Shown: positions 50,303 through 60,599, counted from the first letter of the stretch. The stretch: 64,000 bases of DNA from RYN-230 sp963723595 (GCA_963723595.1 CAVRRQ010000002.1:930001-994000), one strand, 5' to 3'. The notes: generated from the sequence alone by a model not told the origin. A program made the numbers and translations.

Positions 50303-51282
50303 ATGCGCATCACCGTGCTGGCAGGCGGAGTCGGGGCCGCGCGCTTCCTGCGCGGGCTGAAGGCTGAGGCCCCGGACGCCGACATCACCGTCATCGGCAA
50401 TACCGGGGACGACATCACCCTGTTCGGCCTGCACGTCTCGCCCGACCTGGACACCGTGATGTACACGCTCGGCGGCGGGATCAGCGAGGAGCAGGGCTGG
50501 GGCCGGGACGCCGACACGTTCACCGTCCTGGCCGAGCTGAAGGCCTACAGCGCCGGCTCCGGCTGGTCCGGGCCGGACTGGTTCAACCTGGGTGACAAGG
50601 ACTTCGCCACGCACATCGTCCGGACCAGCATGCTGGCGGCCGGCCAGCCGCTGTCGGCGGCCACGGCCGCGCTGTGCCAGCGCTGGCAGCCGGGGGTGAC
50701 GCTGATCCCGATGACGGACGACTGGACCGAGACCCACGTGGTCCTGGCCGACGGCCCCGGGGCAGGCCGGGGCCCGCCGCACCGTGCACTTCCAGGAGTG
50801 GTGGGTGCGGCTGCACGCCGAGGTGCCCGCGGCCGACATCATCGTCGAGGGGGCGGCCCGGGCCCGGCCCGCCCCGGGCGTGCTCGAGGCGATCGCCGCG
50901 GCCGACGTGGTCCTGTTCCCGCCCTCCAACCCGGTGGTGAGCATCGGCGCCATCCTGGCCGTGCCCGCGATCGCGGACGCGGTCCGGGCCAAGACCGTCG
51001 TCGGGGTGTCCCCGATCATCGGCGGGGCGCCGGTGCGCGGGATGGCCGACGCGTGCCTGGCGGCGATCGGGGTGCCCGCCACCGCCCAGGCCGTGGCGGC
51101 GCACTACGGTGCGGAGCTGCTGAACGGGTGGCTGGTCGACGAGCAGGACAAGGCCGCGGTGGACGACGCCGGAACTGGCCGGGATCACGGTCCGCGCGCT
51201 GCCCCTGTACATGACCAGCCTCGCCGCCACCGCCACGATCGCCCGGGCCGCCCTTGACCTGGCCCAGGACCTGCGCGGATGA
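50303..51282 (+). CDS. fbiA: FbiA/CofD: phosphoenolpyruvyl transferase of F420 synthesis
   Basis: Transfers the activated C3 moiety to FO, giving dehydro-F420-0 in actinobacteria. ATG 50303 begins RITVLAGGVGAARFLRGL, followed by VIGNTGDDI, SPDLDTVMYTLGG and SPIIGGAPVRGMADA. Two extra bases break the frame: about 50777 (GGCCGGGGCCCGC; remove one G to read through TVHFQEWWVRL) and about 51173 (GACGCCGGAACTGG; remove one G to read ELAGITVRALPLYMTS). The repaired length is 325 residues, against 331 in M. tuberculosis. The stop overlaps the fbiB start as ATGA. Confidence 0.93.
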
Positions 51283-52613
51283 CCGGCCACGGCCCGGGCG
51301 GCCCCGCCCCGTGCAGCCTGCCCGCTACCCCGCCCAGCCTGTCGGTGACCGGCGTGCCCGGCCTCCCCGAGATCGCGCGCGGGCGACGACCTGGCCGCCC
51401 TGATCGCGGACGCCGCGCCGGACCTGGCCGACGGCGACATCCTCGTGATCACCTCGAAGATCGTGAGCAAGGCGGAGGACCGCGTCATCCGGGCCGACCG
51501 GGACAAGGCGATCGACTCGGAGACGGTCCGGGTGGTGGCGCGGCGCGGCCCGGCCCGCATCGTGGAGACCCACCATGGCCTGGTGCTCGCCGCGGCCGGG
51601 GTGGACGACTCCAACACGGCCCCGGGCACGGTGGCGCTGCTGCCCGCGGACCCGGACGACTCCGCGCGCCGGATCCGCCGCGGGCTGCGCGAGCGGCGGC
51701 ACGTCAACGTCGCGGTGGTCATCACCGACACGATGGGACGGCCCTGGCGGATAGGCCAGGCGGATGCGGCCATCGGCGCCGCCGGGCTGGCCCCGCTGCA
51801 CGACTACCGCGGCCAGGCGGACACCTTCGGGCAGACGCTGGAGGTGACGGTCACCGCCGTCGCCGACGAACTGGCGTCGGCCGCGGACCTGGTCAAGGGC
51901 AAGGTGGCCAGCATCCCGGTGGCGCTGGTCCGGGGGCTGGGGGACCTGGTCACGCCGGACGACGGACCCGGCGCCCAGGCGCTGATCCGGCCCCCGGCGG
52001 AGGACATGTTCCGCTACGGCCCGGGCGAGGTGCTGTCCGCGCGGCGCACGGTGCGGGACTTCACCGCCGACCCGGTGGACGCCGAGGCGGTGCGCCGCGT
52101 CGATCGCGGCCGCCCTCACCGCGCCGGCGCCGCATCACTCCACGCCGTGCCGGTTCGCGGTCCTGTCGTCAGCCCGGGCCCGGACCGCGCTGCTCGACGA
52201 CATGCTGACCGCGTGGATCTCGGATCTGCGCGGGGACGGGTTCACCGAGGAGCAGATCGCGCGGCGGGTCCGGCGCGGCGAGCCGCTGCGCCGCGCCCCG
52301 CTGATCATCGTGCCCTGCCTGGTCGCCGACGCGGCCCACGTCTACCCGGACGCGCGGCGGAACGCGGCCGAGCGGGAGATGTTCGTGGTCGCGGTGGGCG
52401 CGGCCGTGGAGAACCTGCTCGTCGCGCTGGCCGTGGAGGGCCTGGGCTCGTGCTGGGTGTCCAGCACCATGTTCTGCCGGCCGGTCGCGGCGGCGGCCCT
52501 CGGCCTGCCGGACGGCATGGGAGCCGATGGGCGCGGTGGGGGTCGGCCACGCCGCGGCCCCGCCGACCGACCGGCCACCCCGTGACCCTGCCGACTTCAT
52601 GCTCACCCTGTGA
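51279..52613 (+). CDS. fbiB: FbiB: F420 gamma-glutamyl ligase fused to nitroreductase domain
   Basis: The N-terminal CofE domain adds glutamates to F420-0 (GDILVITSKIVSKAE, GVDDSNT, ITDTMGRPWRIGQ). The C-terminal FMN nitroreductase-like domain reduces dehydro-F420 (RAPLIIVPCL, NLLVALAVEGLGSCWVSSTM). Three extra bases are inferred: about 51377 (CGCGGGCGAC), about 52103 (CGCGTCGATCGCG) and about 52519 (ATGGGAGCC). Removing them gives 443 residues, against 448 in M. tuberculosis, ending at TGA 52611. The ATG overlaps the fbiA stop. The two-domain architecture is the actinobacterial one. Confidence 0.93.
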
Positions 52614-52686
52614 CCCGCGCGGACAGCAGCGGTCCGGCCGGCGGGGCCGCGTTTCGTGATCGCGAAGCGCGGCCGAGTGGCCCGGG

Positions 52687-54124
52687 CTAGATCTCCAGGC
52701 GGCGGGACAGGTCGGAGGCGAGCACGCCGGCGGGGTCGAGTTCGGCCCGCAGCTTGCGGAACTCCTCCAGCCGCGGGTACATGCCGGCGAACACCGCGGG
52801 CCGCACCCGGGAGTCCTTGGCCAGGTAGACCCGCCCGCCCGCGTCCAGGACGTCGGTCGTCGAGCTGGTCCAGCAGCCCGGCCAGGCCCGGCGTGGCCGC
52901 CGGGAAGTCCAGCGCGAGCGTCCAGCCCGGCAGCGGGAAGGACAGGAATCCCGGGTCAGCCGGGCCGAACCGCTTGAGCACGGTCACGAACGAGGGGGCC
53001 CGGGCGCCGCTGATCCGCTCCAGCGCCCGGCGGACCACCGGCTCCTGCCCGAACGGCACCACGAACTGGTACTGGCGGAAGCCCGCCGGGCCGTACACGC
53101 GGTTCCAGTTCCTGATCCCGTCCAGCGGGTGGAAGAACGCGCCGATGGTCTGGATCTCCCCCTCCCGCTTGCGCGGGGCCTTGCGGTACCAGACCTCGTT
53201 GGCCAGCCCGACCGTGACCGGGTTCAGCAGCCCGCCCGGGAAGCCGCGGGGGGCGCGGAGGCGCGCGCCGGGGTGGAAGGCCAGCGGGTCCCGCCGGTCC
53301 TTCGGGCCCAGATCCCCGGGCACCGCGAAGTCGCCGCTGGTGATCACGGACCGGCCCAGGCCGGCCCCGCGGGCCAGGCAGTCGGTCCAGGCCACGGTGT
53401 AGCCGTAGCGGTCGTCGGTGTCTGACAGGTAGGCCATGGTCTCATCGACGTCGGCGGTGCGGACGGTGTCCACCCGCACCCGGGAGGTCTGCACCGGCGT
53501 CAGCTGGACGGCCGCGGCGAGGATGATGCCGGTCAGGCCCATCCCGCCGGCCGTGGCCCAGAACAGGCGGGGATCGTCCCCGGGGGTCACCCGGCACTGG
53601 CGGCCGTCCGGCAGCAGCAGGTCGAACCAGGCCACATGCTGGGCGAAGCTGCCAGCGGCATGATGGTTCTTGCCGTGCACGTCCGCGGCGATCGCGCCGC
53701 CCACGGTCACCTGCCGGGTCCCGGGTGATACCGGCACGAACCAGCCGGCGGCTAGGCCCGCCACCATGAGCTGCTCCAGGCTTACCCCGGCGTCGCAGAC
53801 GGCCAGCCCGGTGCTGGTGCCGAAGCTGATGATGCGGTGCATGGCGGTGGTGCCGATGACGAGGCCGCCGCCGCATTGCGCCGCGTTGTTGTAACTGCGG
53901 CCCAGGCCGCGGGCGATCACCCCGCGGGACGGGGCGCTGGCCAGCAGTCCGGCGACCTGCGCGGGATCGGCGGGCTCGGCCAGTTGCGCGGTCGAGGGCG
54001 CGATCCGGCCCCAGCCGGTGAGCTCGGTGACCCGGCGGGCCGGGCCGGCCCCCGCCGGACCGGCCCCCGCCCGAGCCGCCCCCGCCGGGTCAGCCCCCGC
54101 CGGGTCAGCACTGCGATCTGCCAT
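52687..54124 (-). CDS. dprE1: DprE1: decaprenylphosphoryl-beta-D-ribose 2'-oxidase
   Basis: FAD-dependent oxidation step of decaprenylphosphoryl-arabinose synthesis, the donor for cell-wall arabinan. The sequence follows mycobacterial DprE1 closely: ELTGWGRIAPS, RGVIARGLGRSY, SPGTRQVTVGGAIAADVHGK (FAD site), FWATAGGMGLTGI, YGPAGFRQYQFVVPFG and YLAKDSR (catalytic Lys). At the benzothiazinone-target Cys387 the alignment reads GWTLALDFP, so Ala replaces Cys. The N-terminus has Asp-Pro-Ala-Gly repeats. One extra base at about 52868 (GACGACCGACGTC) shifts the end; repaired, it ends RRLEI at 52687 with 478 residues. It is convergent with fbiB. No dprE2 in the window. Confidence 0.9.
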
Positions 54125-54286
54125 GCCTTATCCCCTCCGCTGGCACTACTGCCCGGGCCGGCCCACGATCATGCCCGGTCCGGCCTGCGCCTGGTCAGGG
54201 TATGACGGGGCAGCGGACGACGGGCCCGGGCTTAACTGAATCTGTGCCTGGCGGGCCCGGGCTCACGGGAATCAGGGCCGGCCGGG

Positions 54287-56920
54287 TCAGGGCATGGCCA
54301 AGGGAAGCGACGTCCGGGTGCCGCCCCGCACCGCCCCGCACACCCCGTCGCTGGCCGCCGCCGCGGCCAGGCGGTCCGGGGCGGGCTGCCCGTAGGTCGT
54401 GGTGCGCTGCCGCAGCGGCCGCTCCAGCGGCGCGACCAGCTCCGCGAACTGGCTGATCGTCTTGAACGAGCCGTTCTGCGATCCGGCCATCCGGCTGATG
54501 GTCTCTTCCATCAGCGTGCCGCCCAGGTCGTTCACGCCGCCCTGGAGCACGTCCCGGCACAGGTCCTCGCCCAGCTTGACCCACGAGCACTGGATCGAGC
54601 TGATCGCGCCGTGCAGCATGATCCGGGACAGCGCGTGCACCGCCCGATTCTCCCGCCGGGTCGGGCCTGGCCGGGCCAGCCCGGCCAGGTAGATGGGCGC
54701 GCTCGCGTGCACGAACGGGAGCAGCACGAACTCGGTGAAGCCGCCCGTGCGTTCCTGGATGCCGCGGATCACCCGGAGGTGCCCGACCCAGTGCGCCGGC
54801 GTGTCCACGTGCCCGTACATCATCGTCGCGCTGGTCGGGATGCCCAGCTCGTGGGCGGTGGTGACGACCTCGATCCAGGCGGACGCGGGGAGCTTGCCCT
54901 TGGTGAGCACCCAGCGGACGTCGTCATCGAGGATCTCCGCGGCGGTACCGGGCAGCGACCCGACCCCGGCTTCCCGGGCCCGCACCAGCCAGTCCCGGAT
55001 ACTCAGCCCGGTCCGGGACGCGCCGTTGACCACCTCCATCGGCGAGAACGCGTGCACGTGCAGGCCGGGGACGCGCCGCTTGACCTCCGCCGCGATCTCG
55101 AAGTACGCCGTCCCGGGCAGGTCGGGGTGGATACCGCCCTGCATGCAGACCTCGGTGGCCCCGGCTTCCCAGGCTTCCCCGGCCCGGTCGCCGATCTGCT
55201 CCAGGGACAGGGTGTAGGCGTCCGCGTCGGTGCGGCGCTGCGCGAACGCGCAGAAACGGCAGCCGGTGTAGCAGACGTTGGTGAAGTTGATGTTGCGGGT
55301 GACGACGTAGGTGACGTCGTCACCCATGGTGTCCCGGCGCAGCCCGTCGGCCAGCGCGGTGAGGGCTCCGAGTTCCGGGCCGTCGGCGTCGAGCAGCGCG
55401 AGGGCCTCGGCGTCGGTGATTCCCGCCGGGTCACGTTCCGCGCTGCGCAGCGCCGCCGCCACCTCGGGCCGGAGCCGGCGGGGGGCAGCCACGGCGTCCC
55501 GCCGGGCCGCGGGCGCGATCCGGCCCGCGACCTCGGCCCAGTCCCCGTAGACCTCGGAGAAGTCCTCCCGCCGGTCGGCGGTCCGGCCCGCGGTGTCGAT
55601 GGTGACGTGCAGGTCGGTCCGGCCGGACGCCTCGCCCCAGCCGCCGTCCGGCTCCTGCCAGGGCAGTCCGGCGGGCCGCGCCTCCGCGCGGGCCAGCCCG
55701 GTGGCCGGGTCGGCCAGCGCGGCCACATGGGCGGCGAGCCTCGGGTCCAGCCAGGGCTCACGCAGGTAGCCCGGGTAGATCGTGAGGCGCTCGCGGAGCG
55801 TCAGCCCGGCCGCCGCGGTCCGCTGGGCCAGCTCGTCGATCTGCGGCCAGGGACGCTCGGGGTTCACGTGGTCGGGGGTGAGCGGCGACACGCCGCCCCA
55901 GTCGTCGATCCCGGCCTGCAGGATCAGCCCGTACTCCTCGCCGATCAGGTTCGGCGGGGCCTGGATGCGCGCGCCCGGCCCGAGGACCAGGCGGGTGACG
56001 GCGATCGTGGCGGCCAGGTCGTCGAGTTCGGCGTCCGGCACGCCGCGCATCTTCGTGTCCGGCTTGGCCCGGAAGTTCTGCACGATGACTTCCTGGATGC
56101 CGCCGTATTCGCGGGCCACGCCGCGGATCGCGAAGATCGAGTCGGCCCGCTCGGCCAGGGTCTCGCCGATGCCGATCAGGATCCCGGTGGTGAACGGCAC
56201 GCTGCTGCGGCCCGCGTCCTCGAGCACCCGCAGCCGGATCGCGGGGTCCTTGTCCGGGCTGCCGAAGTGCGGGCCGCCCTTCTCGGTGAACAGCCGCTGC
56301 GCCGTGGTCTCCAGCATCATGCCCATGGAGGGGGCGACGGGCTTGAGCCGCTGGAAGTCCTGCCAGCTCAGCACGCCCGGGTTCAGGTGCGGCAGAAGCC
56401 CGGTCTCCTCCAGCACCCGGATGGCCATGGCCCGGACGTAGGACAGCGTGTCGTCGTAGCCGTGCGCGTCCAGCCACTCCCGGGCCTGGGGCCAGCGCGC
56501 CTCCGGCTGGTCGCCCAGGGTGAACAGGGCTTCCTTGCAGCCCAGGGCGGCCCCGTCCGCGGCGATGCGCAGCACCTCGTCCGGGGACAGGTACGGGCTG
56601 TCCAGCCGGCCGGGCACGGTCACGAACGTGCAGTAACCGCACCGGTCCCGGCACAGCCGGGTCAGCGGGATGAAGACCTTGCGCGAATAGGTGATGACGC
56701 CGGGACGCCCCGCGGCGGCCAGGCCGCTATCCCGGGTCCGGGCCGCGTAGCTGAGCAGCTCGGTGAGCTGGCTGCCGCGGGCGTGCAGCAGCACGGCCGC
56801 CTCGGCGAGATCCAGGGTCTTGCCGTCCCGGGCCCGGGCCAGAGCCCGGCGCACGGCGGTCGCGGGGGGCTGCGGCTCCGGCGGGGTCGGGGGGCGGGGG
56901 GCGGGCGTGTCGGCGCTCAT
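54287..56920 (-). CDS. fbiC: FbiC: FO synthase (two radical-SAM domains)
   Basis: Makes the deazaflavin FO from tyrosine and the flavin precursor 5-amino-6-ribitylaminouracil. It is an 877-residue fusion of CofG (cluster cysteines C90, C94, C97 in CRDRCGYC) and CofH (CYTGCRFCAF near residue 560), each with a TIM-barrel. The ATG at 56920 begins SADTPAPRPP after GGTGGGG. The frame is open 75 codons further upstream but only as Arg/Gly-rich low complexity. The frame is intact. It shares the F420 cluster with fbiA and fbiB, with dprE1 in between. Confidence 0.95.
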   Translation of the reverse strand: MSADTPAPRPPTPPEPQPPATAVRRALARARDGKTLDLAEAAVLLHARGSQLTELLSYAARTRDSGLAAAGRPGVITYSRKVFIPLTRLCRDRCGYCTFVTVPGRLDSPYLSPDEVLRIAADGAALGCKEALFTLGDQPEARWPQAREWLDAHGYDDTLSYVRAMAIRVLEETGLLPHLNPGVLSWQDFQRLKPVAPSMGMMLETTAQRLFTEKGGPHFGSPDKDPAIRLRVLEDAGRSSVPFTTGILIGIGETLAERADSIFAIRGVAREYGGIQEVIVQNFRAKPDTKMRGVPDAELDDLAATIAVTRLVLGPGARIQAPPNLIGEEYGLILQAGIDDWGGVSPLTPDHVNPERPWPQIDELAQRTAAAGLTLRERLTIYPGYLREPWLDPRLAAHVAALADPATGLARAEARPAGLPWQEPDGGWGEASGRTDLHVTIDTAGRTADRREDFSEVYGDWAEVAGRIAPAARRDAVAAPRRLRPEVAAALRSAERDPAGITDAEALALLDADGPELGALTALADGLRRDTMGDDVTYVVTRNINFTNVCYTGCRFCAFAQRRTDADAYTLSLEQIGDRAGEAWEAGATEVCMQGGIHPDLPGTAYFEIAAEVKRRVPGLHVHAFSPMEVVNGASRTGLSIRDWLVRAREAGVGSLPGTAAEILDDDVRWVLTKGKLPASAWIEVVTTAHELGIPTSATMMYGHVDTPAHWVGHLRVIRGIQERTGGFTEFVLLPFVHASAPIYLAGLARPGPTRRENRAVHALSRIMLHGAISSIQCSWVKLGEDLCRDVLQGGVNDLGGTLMEETISRMAGSQNGSFKTISQFAELVAPLERPLRQRTTTYGQPAPDRLAAAAASDGVCGAVRGGTRTSLPLAMP

Positions 56921-57220
56921 CTTCCCCACCCTAGGTGGTGCCTCATCGGCTCTCCGGTCCGCCTGTCCCCTGGGCCGCCGCCCGCACCAGCCGCCCCCGC
57001 GCTTCCCGGCCACCCGCCGCCCGCCCCCGTCCGGACGGCGGCCCCGCTGCCCCACCCGCAGGCCCCCCGCACGCGCCCCACCCGCACGCGCCCCACCCGC
57101 ACGCCCCCGCCGCGCCACCTCGCCCGCGTGCGCGTTCGTGATCAAACGAATGGTGTCGTCATAGCGGCACCGAACGGCTGATCGCGAACGAGGCGGACGA
57201 TCGGGTGGCGCGGCCGACCT
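56921..57220. other. C-rich intergenic region upstream of fbiC
   Basis: No gene. It is extremely C-rich on the plus strand, with an 18-bp repeat (GCACGCGCCCCACCC) at about 57070-57105. It should hold the fbiC promoter unless fbiC is transcribed from the glycosylase gene. Confidence 0.4.
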
Positions 57221-58306
57221 TCAGAAGGAGCGGTAGTCGCGGACGGACATCCGGGGTCCGCGCCGCGGCGGGCGGATCCCGCCCAGCTCCACCAGCCGGG
57301 CGGCCCGGTGCCGGTGCCCGGCGTAGGGTGCGAGCAGCTCGAGCATCCCGGCGTCGTCCACCACCCTCCCGGCCAGCGCCCAGCCCACGGCGGAGGGCAG
57401 GTGGTAGTCGCCCACGGACACCGCGTCCGCGTCCCCGCAGGCGCGCTGCCGGATCTCGGCAGAGGTCCAGACGCCGATCCCGGGCAGGGACCGCAGCCGG
57501 AGATCCGCTGCGCCGGACGGCATGGCCACGATCTCCTCGAGGCGGCCCGCCACCTCGGCGGCACCGACGATGGTGCGGGCCCGCACCCCCTCGACGCCCG
57601 CCCGGTGCCATTCCCAGGACGGGATGCGCCGCCAGATCCGCGGCGGCGGGGGCACCCGCATCCCGGCCGGGGCGGGACCCGGGGCCGGGTCACCGAACTT
57701 GAGCAGCAGGTAACGCCAGGCGCGGCGAGCCTCCACGCCGACCACCTTCTGCTCCAGCACCGCGGGGACCAGGGCCTCGAGCACCCGGCCGGACCGGCCG
57801 ACCCGGACCCCCGGGTGACGGATGGACAGCTCGCGCAGGACCGGGTGGGCGGGCTCGAACCCGGCCCGGTCGTCGTCGGCGCCCAGCAGCCCCGGGAGCT
57901 CGCGGAGCAGCCACGCGGCACCCGGGCCCCAGGCGGCGGCCCGGATCACGGTGACGGCCCCTGGCCCGGCCCCGGAGGTGGCCCCAGGAGACCCGGCCCC
58001 GGAGGTGGCCTCGGCGGGCAGGGCTCCGGGGGCCGCCTCAGCGGACGCCGGGCGGGCCGGGGCGACCCGCAGCGTGCCGGGTCCGTCCGGAGTCAGCGAG
58101 ATGCGCCAGATGCCGCCGTCCGGGGTGACACGGAAGGCGGGATCCCCGTGGCCGCGGGCATGCACGCCGATGGTCCGCGGCAGGTCCAGGACGAACGGCG
58201 CCCGCCACTCCCGGGTCGCACCGGGGTCGCCGGCCACGTCCGGGGGCGGGGGCGGGGTGTCCGCCGCAACGGGCCAGGCCGCCGCGGCTGCCGTCCGGGA
58301 CTTCAT
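57221..58306 (-). CDS. AlkA-like DNA-3-methyladenine glycosylase
   Basis: A 361-residue HhH-GPD glycosylase. The hairpin is LRSLPGIGVWTSAEI, followed 16 residues on by the catalytic Asp in VSVGDYHLPS. The N-terminal domain carries a Pro/Gly/Ala-rich insertion (about 75-115). It removes alkylated bases. It lies between fbiC and the mannose-1-P guanylyltransferase, in the same direction as both. ATG start; the frame is intact. Confidence 0.85.
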   Translation of the reverse strand: MKSRTAAAAAWPVAADTPPPPPDVAGDPGATREWRAPFVLDLPRTIGVHARGHGDPAFRVTPDGGIWRISLTPDGPGTLRVAPARPASAEAAPGALPAEATSGAGSPGATSGAGPGAVTVIRAAAWGPGAAWLLRELPGLLGADDDRAGFEPAHPVLRELSIRHPGVRVGRSGRVLEALVPAVLEQKVVGVEARRAWRYLLLKFGDPAPGPAPAGMRVPPPPRIWRRIPSWEWHRAGVEGVRARTIVGAAEVAGRLEEIVAMPSGAADLRLRSLPGIGVWTSAEIRQRACGDADAVSVGDYHLPSAVGWALAGRVVDDAGMLELLAPYAGHRHRAARLVELGGIRPPRRGPRMSVRDYRSF

Positions 58307-58326
58307 TGCGCGGCCGGCCGGGGGCG

Positions 58327-59451
58327 TCAGGCGTCGGTGGAGAAGCGGATGCAGGTCAGGCCCAGCGTCTGGCCGGGCCAGACCCGCATGCCGCAGCGGA
58401 GCTCGTTACCGGGGGCGATGTGGACCTCGTCCCCGAGCACCACGCCGTCCAGGACGACGCCCTCGCCGATCACCGTGCCGCGGCCGATGACGCTGCCGCT
58501 GACCCGGGCCCCGGCGCCGATGCTGGCCGCATCGAACAGCACGCTGCCGGTGACGTAGGCGTCCGCGGCGACCCGGGCGCCCGCGCCCACCACGGTGCCG
58601 CCGCCCACCTGGGCGGCCGGGTCAACCGCGGCCCCGTCCAGCGTCAGCAGCTCACCGGGCGGGCCGGGCATCGCGGCCGAGGCCAGCAGCCCGCGCACCA
58701 GGTCACAGGAGCCCTGCACGAATGCTTCGGGGGTGCCCACGTCGAGCCAGTAGGACGAATCCGGGTAGCCCATCACCGGGGCCCCGGCACTGATCAGGTC
58801 GGGGAAGGTCACGCGTTCCACGGAGATCACCTGGCCAGGCGGGATCTCGTCGATGACCGACCGGCGGAACACGTAGCAGCCCGCGTTGATGCGGTTGGTG
58901 ACCGGGTTCGGGCTCTTCTCCAGGAACGCGGTCACCCGGCCGTCCGCGTCGGTGGGCACGCAGCCGAACCGGCCCGGGTCGGGCACCTCGACCAGGTGCA
59001 GCGTCACCGCGGCGTCGGATTTGCGGTGCAGGTCGATCTGCGCGGAGATGTCGTGGCCGGACAGGACGTCGCCGTTCAGCACGACGACCGGGCTGTCCGG
59101 GCCGCTGCGCAGCCCGGACGCGGCGTTCCGGATCGCCCCGCCGGTGCCGAGCGGCTCCGCCTCGTGGACGTAGGAGATCTCCAGCCCGAACGCCGCACCG
59201 TCGCCGAAGCAGTCGGCGAACATGCTGGCCCGGTAGGCGGTGGCCAGCACCACGTGGGTGATCCCGGCCGCGGCCGCCTTGGCGAACTGGTGGGCCAGGA
59301 ACGGCACGCCTGCGGTCGGCAGCAGCGGCTTGGGCGTGCCGATGGTGAGCGGGCGCAGCCGGGTCCCCTGGCCGCCGACGAGCAGGATCGCCTCAAGCGG
59401 CTCGCGGCCCGGCCGGGAAAGCGCTGAGGGCATAACTGGCTGGCCTGACAT
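58327..59451 (-). CDS. manC: Mannose-1-phosphate guanylyltransferase (Rv3264c-like)
   Basis: A 374-residue protein. The nucleotidyltransferase domain (AILLVGGQGTRLRPLT, then PKPLLP, then VVLNGDVLSG) is followed by a left-handed beta-helix of hexapeptides from about residue 265 (VVGAGARVAADAYVTGSVLF). It converts mannose-1-P and GTP to GDP-mannose for mannosylation of glycolipids and proteins. It is followed closely by the AlkA-like gene and preceded by the GT4 gene 11 bases away. The symbol is by function; M. tuberculosis uses manB for this gene. Confidence 0.85.
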   Translation of the reverse strand: MSGQPVMPSALSRPGREPLEAILLVGGQGTRLRPLTIGTPKPLLPTAGVPFLAHQFAKAAAAGITHVVLATAYRASMFADCFGDGAAFGLEISYVHEAEPLGTGGAIRNAASGLRSGPDSPVVVLNGDVLSGHDISAQIDLHRKSDAAVTLHLVEVPDPGRFGCVPTDADGRVTAFLEKSPNPVTNRINAGCYVFRRSVIDEIPPGQVISVERVTFPDLISAGAPVMGYPDSSYWLDVGTPEAFVQGSCDLVRGLLASAAMPGPPGELLTLDGAAVDPAAQVGGGTVVGAGARVAADAYVTGSVLFDAASIGAGARVSGSVIGRGTVIGEGVVLDGVVLGDEVHIAPGNELRCGMRVWPGQTLGLTCIRFSTDA

Positions 59452-59462
59452 AGGCAGCGAGA

Positions 59463-60599
59463 TTACTCTGCGCCCTGCGCCGCTGCACGCTGGTACGACG
59501 CCATGTGCGCTTCAGCCGAGGCTTCCCAGGTGAATTCCTGGGAACGGGCGTGGCCGGCCTCGCCGAGAGATTCCAGCCGGGCCGGGTCGTCGAGCAGGCC
59601 GCGCAGCGCCGCCTGGATGTCCTCGGCATCGGGCTCGGTGTAGGCGACCGCGTCGCCGCCGACCTCCGGCAGCGACGTCCGGTGCGTGGTCAGCACCGGC
59701 GCGCCGCAGGCCATGGCCTCCAGCACGGGCAGCCCGAAACCCTCACCCCGGCTCGGGAACGCGACCACGAGCGCGCCGCCGAGGAAGCCGGGCAGGTCGC
59801 TGAAGCGCAGGTAGCCGGGGCGGACCATGCGAAGGTGAGCCGGGACCGCGGCGACCGCCTCGTCCACCTCCTCGCTCCAGCCGCTGCCGCCGCCGAGCAC
59901 CAGGGCGGGCGGGTCGGGCAGGTCCGCCACGGCGCCCGCCCAGCCGCTGATCAGCGCCGGGACGTTCTTGCGCGGTTCCAGGCCGCCCAGGTACGCCACG
60001 TACGGCTTGTTGTGCAGGCCGAGCCGGTCGGATACCTGGCGCACCCGCTCCGGGCTGGGCCGGTGGAACAGCGCGTGGTCCACGCCGTGGTAGGCCACGT
60101 CGATCCGGGTCGGGTCGGCCCCGAGCACGCGGACCAGTTCGTCCCGGGTGGCCTTAGACGGGACCAGCAGCCGGGTGGCCCGCCGGGCCGCGGTGCGGAT
60201 CGCCGACTTGAAGAAGGTCGCCGTGACCGGGTTGTGTGCGTCCGGCTCGGTGAAGTACGTCAGATCGTGGATGGTCGAGACGACCGGCACGCCGGGCCGC
60301 AGCGGCATCGTGTAGTGCGGGGCGTGCAGGACGTCGGCGTTCACCTGCTGGGCGACGAGCGGCAGCCCGGTCTGTTCCCAGGCGAGCCGGGCCGGGCGGT
60401 GCGCGATCGCGGTCGGGCCGGCCACGACGATCGCCTCGGGCACGAGCCTCCCGTACCGCTCTTCGTCATTACGCTGGCAGGCCACCGCGAGGTCCGTTCC
60501 GGTCGCACCCAGCGCGGCGATCAGGCCGTCCACATACCGGCCCAGCGCGCCGCGGTCCGCCGGCACGGCGGTCGCGTCAATCAGCACCCGGGGTGCCAC
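59463..60599 (-). CDS. GT4-family glycosyltransferase
   Basis: A 378-residue GT-B enzyme. The N-terminal domain starts RVLIDATAVPADRGALGRYV. The C-terminal domain has YLGGLEPRKNVPALI and the donor-binding FPSRGEGFGLPVLEAMACG with the E-x7-E pattern. GTG start with AAGGAG 11 bases away. The adjacent GDP-mannose synthesis gene suggests a mannosyltransferase, but the donor is inference. Confidence 0.85.
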   Translation of the reverse strand: MAPRVLIDATAVPADRGALGRYVDGLIAALGATGTDLAVACQRNDEERYGRLVPEAIVVAGPTAIAHRPARLAWEQTGLPLVAQQVNADVLHAPHYTMPLRPGVPVVSTIHDLTYFTEPDAHNPVTATFFKSAIRTAARRATRLLVPSKATRDELVRVLGADPTRIDVAYHGVDHALFHRPSPERVRQVSDRLGLHNKPYVAYLGGLEPRKNVPALISGWAGAVADLPDPPALVLGGGSGWSEEVDEAVAAVPAHLRMVRPGYLRFSDLPGFLGGALVVAFPSRGEGFGLPVLEAMACGAPVLTTHRTSLPEVGGDAVAYTEPDAEDIQAALRGLLDDPARLESLGEAGHARSQEFTWEASAEAHMASYQRAAAQGAE

